Source of the DNA: Protea cynaroides
Lineage: Eukaryota; Streptophyta; Magnoliopsida; Proteales; Proteaceae
DNA length: 64,000 bases
Assembly (NCBI GenBank): GCA_028583415.1
Contig: CM053271.1
Coordinates: 87,965,534 to 88,029,533 of the forward strand
Reading direction: 5' to 3'
This document shows, piece after piece, positions 55,711 through 64,000 of this stretch. Below the pieces are notes generated by a model. That model was not told the DNA's origin. It worked only from the letters and a program-made list of their open reading frames with translations, and made no database searches. Position numbers and translations under genes: made by a program. Position 1 is the first letter of the stretch, and every line of letters begins with the position of its first letter.

Positions 55711-58006
55711 GACCCGTGTCAATCTAACCCGGTCTTACCACCTTGAACCAGGTTTACCCATTATGGTCGAGTTAAATGGACCAAGGGCGTGAAGGATATC
55801 GAGATCCCAGGTATCAAATCGACCCAAAAACACTTAAAATAGGGGAAGGGTCGCATACCCAGCTAAGCAGGGTCGGACCTCCCAAAACAGAATGTCAGAC
55901 CCTTAGTTTTGAAGGGAGGGTCGGACAGCTTAAGACCCTAGGGTCGACGGGATCATCGACCCTCCCATCGACCCTCGGTTACCGCAGAAAATAGAAATTA
56001 GGAAATTTCTAGATTTTCGATTGGGATTCTTTCCTAATCTCAAAGGGACTTATTTTAGGATGTTCCTAGTCTATTTAAAGGACGTCCCTAAGCCACTTTC
56101 ACTCCTTTCACAACCCTAATTGAATTGAGAGAAAGTGAAGAGAAGGAAAAGAGGAAGAAGAAAGGCAAGGAAGAGAACTTAGCAAAAAGGAAAAGAGTTG
56201 CAGAGAAAGATTATCTTCTCAGGTATGGATACTAATTCCATGAGTTTCTACAGACCTTAGGTTAGTTATTGTTGAGAGTGTGATCTCGGAGAAACCCAAA
56301 CCATCAACCCATGGTTAGGTTTCCATGGAAAATCATAGGAAAGTGCATGAAAGCTATCTAGGTGGGTTATACATGGTTTCAAACCATGGAATGCATGTAG
56401 AATGGAATGTAGGAGCAAGCCATAGGATTCCAAACACGAGGAATGGATTAAAAGTGGAAATTTGACCAGAGTGCACCAAGGGTCGCACCCAGGGTCGATA
56501 GGCCATCCGACCCTAGGTATTCCTGACCATCGACCCTCAGCATTCGGGAAGTCCAGAAAGAGGGAAGGGTCGATAGACCCATCGACCCTAGCATCGACCC
56601 TACCTCCGACCCTCAGTTAACAGTATGGTTTTTAATTTCGAATAAATTCTAATTAAATTCTATCGACTTTGTTAGGTCTTCTAGCAATACAATAACACTG
56701 TAAAGGTGATTCTAAAGCTTGGAAAAGTATCTTATATCAAGCTAAGGTGAGGAACCTTAAACTAAATTGGTTAATAATAAACTGTTTTCTATTTTCTTGA
56801 GTCCTATGCTATGCTTGATTCTATGCGAATATGTTTGTAATGTGCATACAACATGCCATCCAATATTTCTATTATTTGTTCATGCATATTTACTTTATTG
56901 TTTATAACATGATGATCATGATGATAGGAATAGGCATGTGCTTGTATGTGTGTGGTTGATGTGCTTGATGCGAGCGAGTATCAGGGGGGTGTGATGAGAA
57001 CGTCAATAAACGTTAACCTTTGGCGGGTCGCAGCACTTTAGCTCTATCTCTAACTCAAGTTTTGTGCATTAGCATTGTCGTATTGCCATTACTTTAGCAG
57101 AACTATTATGTCGTAGAATATCAGGGGAGGTGGTCTCGGTCCTTGTAGTCTCTGACTCTACCGAGGGGCCTTAGCTCTATCTCTATGGACATTCTGAGGG
57201 ATGCTGAGGTGAGGCCTTGGATATACTTTTTGGCACTAGGATTGGTTAGTTGCGAGCCCAGTTTGCAGCCCTCGCCAATAGGGGCTTACGTGTTGGTATG
57301 ACACTATATAGCAATAAACGTAACCTTTGTTATATAATGTTCATGATTGGGTGCATGTGAGTTGATGATAAACGTGATCTTCGGGTAACGTCACACACTC
57401 GTGTATAGAGGCGCAGTCAATAAACGCGACCTTTGGCTACCTAAACCTTTCTATTGCATACTGTAAACTTTAAAACCGGACCAAAGATATAAATTGACTT
57501 TTTTTGCATGCATATGTATTGTTGCATTGTTTTGGCTACTCACTGAGCCGTGATGTGTGCTCACCCCTCGACGTCGAATATTTTTAGTTGATGATGCAGA
57601 TTATACGGTTGAAGATTTTATAAATGCTTCTGCGTACGGGACGATAGCGGCGATGGAAGCTGAAGCTGAAGTGGATACACACGACTCCTCTTGCGAGTGC
57701 AACTCGTGTGTATTTGATTATATTTTATAGGTTTCTTTATTTGGATTTATTATGACATGGATTTGGTATTTAAATATTTATGTCTCAGTTGAAACAGAAT
57801 AATTTGTTATTTAAATTTTAATATCACATAGATTCTCAGTTCATCTTATTATAAGACTTCCACTATTGTGTATTTACTCTGATTATGATTACGGATGTGT
57901 GTAAGTTGGATAACGCGGGGATAGCCTATTTGAGATCCTGGTTGAACCATTGGTTATTTAGCGGTTCATCACACCATTCTGGTTAGACCAAAATTGGGGT
58001 GTGACA
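55706..58006 (+). repeat. 3' LTR of element E
   Basis: 2301 bp, TGTAAGACCCG to GGGGTGTGACA, preceded by the polypurine tract GGGGGGAG. TATTTAAA then GGACGTCC is at 56072-56087, a donor-like CTTCTCAG/GTATGG at 56222/56223, and an acceptor-like ATGATGCAG ends at 57599. GGTCG clusters are at about 55845-55980 and 56480-56625. The AATAAACG words are at 57004, 57311, 57367 and 57418. It differs from the 5' LTR by a few substitutions and small indels. Confidence 0.92.
57653..57730 (+). CDS. Conserved LTR leader micro-ORF, 25 aa (element E, 3' LTR)
   Basis: It has the same reading as the 5' LTR copy at 48308-48385, with the HDSSCECNSCVF core. A 3' LTR copy would become the 5' leader copy in the next replication cycle. 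Confidence 0.5.
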   Translation: MEAEAEVDTHDSSCECNSCVFDYIL

Positions 58007-60075
58007 GTAGTCCTACCTTTTTCGATGTCTTCTTGTACCGTTCTCATATAAGGGTCTGATTTAATAACTACTTTCACTTCATCAATTATATCAGGTACAA
58101 TCTTCAACGTTGCGAACATATTTAAAAACCGATGAATAAACCCTTGGTTGGTTGATTCACCCATTGCATCTATCACGAACTGCTCATTACCGTAATTGAA
58201 CACTTTTCCTGTAGTACACATTGCTGCAGTCGTGTTGACCTCTCCTTGAGATTTTATCATTGCTTTTCTGCTTAGCGCATCAGCAACTACATTAGCCTTT
58301 CTTGGATGATACTGGATATCGCAATCATAATCCTTCAATAATTCCAGCCATCTTGTCTCATGTTCAACTCCTTTTGATTAAAAAGATATGTGAGACTCTT
58401 ATGATCTGATTTAATCTGAAATTTCTCTCCATACAAATAATGTCTCCATATCTTGACAACATGTACTACTGCTGCTAATTCCAAGTCATGAGTGGGATAG
58501 TTCTTCTCATGTGTTTTTAGTTGTCTTGAGGCATACACAACTACTTGTTCTCCTTGCATAAGTACACATCCTAAACCCAATCCAGACACATCACTGTATA
58601 AGGTAAATGGTTGTCCTGGAATAGGAATAGTCAAGATGGGAGCAGATATCAATCTAGCCTTCAATGTTTGGAAACTTTTCTCACATTTATCAGTCCAAAC
58701 AAACTTTTCTCCTTTCTTAGTCAAACTGGTGAGAGGTACGACAATTCTGGAATAGTCTTCCACGAATCGTCGATAATACCCAGCTAGACCTAGGAAACTT
58801 CTAATTTCTACAACGCTCTTAGGTGCTTCCCACTTCACAATGACTTCAATCTTGCTGGGATCCACTTTAATTCCTTCAGCAGATACAACATGGCCTAAGA
58901 AAGCGACCTCATTTAGCCAAAACTCATACTTTGTAAATTTGGTGTAAAGCTTCTCTTTTCTTGGTCGCTGCAGAGCGGCTCTTAGATTCATGACATGAGT
59001 TTTCTTGGCCTTGGAGTAGACCAATATATCATCAATAAACACAATGACTGACGTATCCAACATATCATGGAATGCCCGATTCATGAGTTCCATAAAAGTT
59101 GCGGGTGCGTTAGTCAATCCAAAAGACATGACTAAAAATTCATAATGTCCATATCTTGTTCTGAATGCTGTCTTTGGAATATCACCATCCTTAATCTTCA
59201 ACTGATGGTATCCTGACCGAAGATCAATCTTGGAGAACATCTTTGTAACTTGCAACTGATCGAACAAGTCATCGATCCGAGGTAATGGGTATCGATTCTT
59301 GATTGTCAGCTTATTCAATTATCGGTAGTCTATACACAGTCGAATGCTACCATCTTTCTTCTTTACAAATAATACTGGCACTCTCTATGGTGATATGCTA
59401 GGTCTGATGTAACCCTTGTCCAGTAATTATTGTAACTGTACTTTCAATTCCTTCAGTTCAGTAGGAGCCATTCGATAGGGTGCTTTAGATACTGGTGCGG
59501 CTTTGGGTATCAGATCTATAACGAACTCTGTCGCTCGGTTGGGTGGTAGTCCTGGTAGTTCTTCAGGAAATACATCTGGAAAGTCATGCACAACATCAAT
59601 ATTCTCCATTTGTGGTGCTTCCTTGGTGAGGTCGACCACTGATACTAGATACCCAACTCCTCCTTTCTTGAGGTATTTCCTAGCCTTTAATGCAGAGAGG
59701 ATGAGATTTCGTTTACGAGGAAGTTTGGTTCCCGCAAAGCTAAACTCTGCTCCTTCCTTGTCTTTAAATGTCAGCTTCTTTTCTGCACATAATAGGTTGC
59801 AGAATACCGAGCTAACCAGTCCATTCCCAAGATGACATCAAATTCTGCCACCTCAAGTTGAATCAAGGTTGCATCCAAAGTCTTCTCGTCAATAAGAACT
59901 GGACATGGTCTATAACCTTTTTCTAATTCCACTTCTAATCCCATAGACGATCTTACAAGCAGTTTGTAGTCTAAAGATCTGAGGGATAGATTTAGCTTCT
60001 TTTCAAATGACACAAATATAAAAGAATGAGTAGCTCCAAAATCAAAGAGTACTCTAGCAGGTATGTCATTAATAG
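58007..60075 (-). pseudogene. Element A pol, protease to RNase H
   Basis: On the minus strand: protease remnant around 60075-59771 (LSLRSLDYKLLVRSSMGLEV, DVILGMDWLARYSA); linker 59639-59427 ([20 protein letters not shown]); RT 59318-58335 with [20 protein letters not shown] and an intact [10 protein letters not shown] active site; RNase H with [20 protein letters not shown]; then the connection 58338-58007 ([20 protein letters not shown]). The RT domain is the best preserved in the window, but stops near 59319 and 59426 and frameshifts at 58338 and 59771 break pol. Confidence 0.88.
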
Positions 60076-60144
60076 GTACGATACCTGTGATTTGTTTTAG
60101 TTTTAGTCTACATGCTCACACAATGTAATCTCAAAATGAAAGGT

Positions 60145-61309
60145 TCAAGTCATACCTGTGACCACATCAGGCGATGCGGCAGCCTCTTCAGATGTAACAA
60201 CACAAACCTTTCCTTGCTGTAGCTGCCTCCTGGGCTTAGGACACTCCCTGGAATAATGTCCCACTTGATTGCAGTTATAGCATTTTACTCCTTCATTATT
60301 TTGCTTTTGTTGTGGTTGAGCTGCTGGAGTAGTCTTGGCTGCAGCATTCAAGCCTTGAATACGGAAGGGTTTAAATGTCCTTGTATTCCCTCCGTTATAT
60401 GAATTTCCATTTGGCCTTTTAATACCCCTGTTTTGAGCAAAGTAGCTCTCATTTTGGCTCGACTCTATTACCCGATAAATTTGTACGGCTTCGTTGTAAA
60501 CCTTCTTCTCCAGTCCCAGAACATGCTCACGGATGCTTCCCCTAAGTCCCATGACGAACCTTCGGGTCTTTGTATTTTATTCCTGCATGCTGGCGGGTGC
60601 AAAGAAAAACAGTTCTTCGTAACGCTGTTGGTATGCATCCACAGTCATTTGGCCCTGATATAGACTCAGGAACTCTCTCTCCATAGAATCTCTGAAACTT
60701 CTGGGGAAGTACTTCTCAAAGAATGCCTCTTTATATATAACCCACGTCAATTGGGTGTGCTTTGTTAACAGATAAGTCCGTGTGGACTTCCACCAGTGGT
60801 GTGCATCGCCTTTCAGCATGAAGGTTGCACACAGTACTTTCTCCTCCTCATTTACCGTCATCATCATGAAATTTATTTCCATTTCATCAATCCAGTGTGC
60901 TGGCCACAAAGGATCTGCTGGCTTACCATTATATTCTTTGGGCTTCATCTTTAGAAAACGCTCGATAAGTCGGGAGTAGTCTAGCTGATATGGAGCATAG
61001 GCCCCGTACATAGGTGGTTGGTACTGGTAACTACCTTGAGCTACCTCAGGATTCTGTACTTGAGCCAGCATGACTGGTGTTTGAGGTTCGTGGGGTACCG
61101 TGTTGCTTCTCCCTGGTACTGTACTAGCCTGCCCTGCTGGCATAGGTGTCGTATGTGCAGCTGGAAAAGCCATGCCTATAGCAGCCTGCATATTGGCTTG
61201 CACCTGCTGTATTTGTTGCAGCTGTTGTGCCAAGTTCATTACCGTTGTAGCCAGATCGATAGGTGGGGCTGACAAGTTTGTAGGATTTGCCTGGCCACTA
61301 GCCACTGGC
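60145..61309 (-). pseudogene. Element A gag, 5'-truncated
   Basis: Open from the LTR junction (no ATG; the first codons read ...VASGQANPTN) to a stop near 60577, then 60552-60145 in the next segment. It contains the gag core (WPAHWIDEMEINFMMM, LKGDAHHWWKSTRTY, FEKYFPRSFRDS) and the zinc knuckle CYNCNQVGHYSRECP at about 60285-60240. The N-terminus is lost to the insertion of element B. Confidence 0.85.
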
Positions 61310-63567
61310 TGTCACACCCCACTTCCACACTATTCAGAATGGTGTGATGAACCGCTAACAAACCAACGGTTCAACCAGGATCTCGAGTAGGCTATATCCG
61401 TGTTATCTAAACCCCATACATCCATAATCATAATCAGAGTAAATACACAATAGCGGAAGGCTTATAATAAAATGAACTGAGAATCTATTGTGATATCAAT
61501 ATTTAAATAACCAATTATTCTGTATCAACTAAGACATAAATAAATAAATATCAAATACGTGTCTTTAATAAATCCAAATAGACAAAACTAAAAATCTAAT
61601 CGAATACACATGAGTTGCACTCGCAAGAGATGTCATGTGTATCCACTTCATCTTCAGCTACCATCGCTGCAACGTTCCCGTATTCTGGAGCATTTATATA
61701 ATCTTCAACGGTTGTACCTGCATCATCAACTAAAAATATTCGACATCGAAGGGTGACCACACATCACGGCTCAGTGAGCAAACAAAACAATGCAACAATA
61801 CATATGCATGCAATCAATTCATATCTTTGGTCTAGTTTTACGTTTGCACTGTGCTATAGAAAGGATAGGTGGCCACCGCACCTCTATGCACGAGAGTGTG
61901 GATACGCGATGACTCTTACCGTCGCCCACAACACCCATAATGAACATTGTACAATGAAGGTCACGTTTATTGATGCACAACTCCATACCAACAAATTAAC
62001 CCCTGATGGCTAGGGCTGCAAACGGGGCTCGCTACTAACCAATCCTAATGTCAACCAATGTATCCAAGGCCTCACCCCAGCATCCCTCAGAGCACCCATA
62101 GAGATAGAGCTAAGGCCCCTCGGTAGAGTGTAGGACTCAAGGACCGAGACCCTCCTTGATGCCCTACGTCGCAATAGTTCTGCTAAGGTAATGGCGATAC
62201 GACGATGCTAATGCACAAGACTTGGGTCAGAGATAGAGCTAAAGTGCCCGGATCAAACACCGCATAACACCTCCCCTGATGCCCTACTCGCATTAAGCAC
62301 ACTAACCACATACAAATATTCACATGCCTATTCCTAGCATCAATCATCATCATCATGTTATAAGTAAACAAAATTAAATATGCATGAACAATAATAGCAG
62401 GAATATTGGATGACATGTTGAATGCACATTACAAGCATATTTTTGTAGAATCAAGCATGGCATTGGACTCAAGAAAATAAAAGTAGTTTATTATTAACCA
62501 ATTAGTTTAGGTCTTGTTCCCTCACCTTAGCTTGTTAATAGATCCTCTTCTAAGCTTTAGAATCACCTTTATAATGTTATTATATTGCTAGAAGACCTAA
62601 CAAAGTCGATAAAATTTAATTAGAATTTATTCTTTTTTTAAAAACCATTCTGTTAACTGAGGGTCGGAGGTAGGGTCTGAGTTATGACCGACCCCTGGTG
62701 CGACCCTCCCCTAATCTGGACTTCCAGAACCCTGGGGGTCGATACTCAGGGTCACATAGGGTCGGATGGTCATCGAACCTCTGTGCGACCCCCTGTGGGT
62801 TTTGGCCAATTTTCCTCCTTTTATCCATTCTTCGTGTTTGGGGTCCTATGGCTTGCTCCTACAGTCCATTCAACATACATTCCATGGTCTAGAACCATGA
62901 ATCATCCACCTATATAGCTTTTATGTATTCTCCCATGGTTTTCCATGGAAACCTAACCATGGGTTGATGGTTTGGGTTTCTCCGAGATCACACTCTCATC
63001 CTTATCTAACATAAGGTCTGTAGAAATTCATGGAATTAGTATCCATACCTGAGAAGAATACTCCTTCTCTACAATTCTTCTCCTTTTTACTTTTTCTTCT
63101 CTCCCTTGCTTCTCTTTGTCTTCTTTTCCTTCTCTTCTCTTTCTCTCAATTCAATTAGGGTTGTAAAAGAAGTAAAAGAGGCTTAGGGACGTCCTATTTA
63201 TAGGGTGGAAACTCCTAAACTAAGTCCCATTGAGATTTGGAAGGAATCCAATCGAAATTTGGAAACTTTCCTAATTTCAGTTTCTGGCGGCAACTGAGGG
63301 TCGATGAGAGGGTCGATGATCCCGTCGACCCTTGGTTTCCTAAAGTGTCCGACCCTCCCTGTAAAACAGAGGATCTGACTTTCTGTCTTGGGGGGGTCCG
63401 ACCCTCCCTTGCTGGGTATGCGACCCTCCCTTTAAATTAAGTGTTTTTGGGTCGATTTGATACCTGGGATCACGATCTCCTTCACGCCCTTGGTCCATTC
63501 ATCTCGTCCATGATGGGTGAACCTGGTTCAAGGTGGTAAGACCGGGTTAGTTGATACGGGTCTTACA
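61310..63567 (-). repeat. 3' LTR of element B
   Basis: 2258 bp, TGTCACACCCC to GGGTCTTACA on the plus strand. GGTCG clusters lie at about 62655-62795 and 63295-63425. GGACGTCC/TATTTATA is at 63187-63202 (minus-strand promoter). The leader micro-ORF is at 61664-61596. A donor-like CTTCTCAGGTATGG is near 63050 and acceptor-like GATGATGCAG near 61722 on the minus strand. Confidence 0.88.
61596..61664 (-). CDS. Conserved LTR leader micro-ORF, 22 aa (element B)
   Basis: ATG at 61664, stop TAG at 61596. It reads MVAEDEVDT, then HDISCECNSCVFD. It differs from the E core by one amino acid (Ser to Ile) and several silent changes. The upstream in-frame sequence TVEDYINAPEYGNVAA is also open, as in E. 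Confidence 0.55.
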   Translation of the reverse strand: MVAEDEVDTHDISCECNSCVFD

Positions 63568-64000
63568 ACTCCCCCCTACTTATAAAAATTTCATCCCCAA
63601 AATTGTACGTACCTTCTGAATCAAATAAGTGAGGGTATTGCTTCCGCATAGCATTCTCTTCCTCCCAAGTTATTTCTTCCATGTCTCTACTTTTCCAAAT
63701 GACCTTAACATAATAGATATCTCGGTTGCATAGTCGTTGAACCTTTCGACTGGTGATTTCTGTTGGTGTTACTTCAAATGTCAACTCATCAGTCAATTCC
63801 GGTAGATCTACTGTCAGGACGTGCGTTGGATCCTTGACATACTTCTTCAATAGGAAAATATGAAATACGTCATGTACACTTGACATAGATGGTGGTAGTG
63901 CTAACTGATAAGCCACTTTTCCACACTTAGCTAGAATCTCATACGGCCCGACATATCTTGGACTGAGTTTCCCTTTCTGCCCGAACCGTTTCAATCCTCG
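63568..64000 (-). pseudogene. Element B pol C-terminus (integrase end and chromodomain)
   Basis: It reads from the window edge MKRFGQKGKLSPRYVGPYEI, then AYQLALPPSMSSVHDVFHI, LLKKYVKDPTHVLTVDLPEL, and the chromodomain-like end RKVQRLCNRDIYYVKVIWKS and EEITWEEENAMRKQYPHLF. It is open throughout the visible part and ends with a TAA whose bases belong to the LTR. It may be intact in this part; the rest is not visible. Confidence 0.8.

Larger units (their letters stand above)
42550..58006 (+). mobile_element. Element E: Ty3/gypsy chromovirus nested in element A
   Basis: A complete-length plus-strand element with LTRs at 42550-48661 (interrupted) and 55706-58006, TGTAAGACCCG at the start and GGGGTGTGACA at the end, and a tRNA-Met primer site. 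It carries an antisense ORF module in the leader, gag, pol with chromodomain, and a polypurine tract. It is flanked by ATAGT/GTAGT inside the pol of element A. The LTRs look very similar, so it is younger than A. It is inactive: RT deletion, eight nonsense codons and frameshifts. Confidence 0.92.
58007..61309 (-). mobile_element. Element A, 5' part (gag to RNase H)
   Basis: Continuation of element A on the far side of the E insertion. The gag frame is cut at 61309 by the LTR of element B (flank CTGGC), so the 5' LTR and leader of A lie beyond B, outside the window. The E insertion point is between RNase H and the integrase zinc region. Confidence 0.88.
61310..64000 (-). mobile_element. Element B: Ty3/gypsy chromovirus, 3' end only
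   Basis: Minus-strand element with its 3' LTR at 61310-63567 and the end of pol at 63568-64000; the remainder lies beyond the window. It is inserted in the gag of element A. Its LTR is closer to that of E than to that of A (shared CATGGTTAGGTTTCCATGG and the GAGGGTCG motif type). Confidence 0.88.

Overview
This is a window of plant (angiosperm) nuclear DNA, AT-rich and dominated by transposable elements, with a little host gene space in the middle. The evidence is the intron structure, a plant-type NAF1 gene, telo-box promoter motifs, and plant Ty3/gypsy chromoviruses, Ty1/copia, L1-type LINE and MITE remnants. The species cannot be named from sequence alone. One 500-N assembly gap lies at 27982-28481.

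Layout. 1-1991: the end of a minus-oriented gypsy LTR with no internal region beside it, probably a solo LTR. 3025-3180: a foldback MITE with 9-11 bp target duplications, next to a LINE RNase H-like remnant. 4983-14519: an old, heavily mutated plus-strand gypsy chromovirus (element C) with a truncated 5' LTR. 14520-19952: a decayed L1-type LINE, split by an AT-rich insertion. 19953-22116: a minus-strand copia gag-protease-integrase fragment. 23466-23601 and 28590-28686: two plus-strand exons of an ER metallopeptidase (ERMP1-like) gene, separated by an intron filled with a hAT-like MITE, a GGT-array element and a foldback. 32068-35450: the complete minus-strand gene NAF1 (three coding exons), with telo-boxes upstream. 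35665-37977: a foldback element containing a nested MITE, unrecognised ORFs and a PB1-domain pseudogene fragment.

38826-64000 is a nest of related gypsy chromoviruses. Minus-strand element A (38826-42549 plus 58007-61309) was split in its pol by plus-strand element E (42550-58006). The 5' LTR of E was then split by an unrelated 3.8-kb solo LTR (43148-46971, perfect CATGG duplication). Element B (61310 to the window end) interrupts the gag of A. All three are broken. E has lost the reverse transcriptase active site, and every pol stop codon I located in it is explained by a C-to-T or G-to-A transition.

Most interesting signals. (1) A 22-25 codon ORF inside the LTR leader, ending in a conserved Cys-rich HDSSCECNSCVF-like peptide, is kept in A, B and E, with differences mostly at third codon positions. 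(2) A conserved splice-donor/acceptor-like pair suggests a ~1.4-kb leader intron within the LTR. (3) Clusters of GGTCG/CGACC motifs occur twice per LTR and once between an antisense extra ORF and gag in E; their flanking bases differ by subfamily but match within each element. (4) E carries an antisense ORF module in its 5' leader that C lacks.
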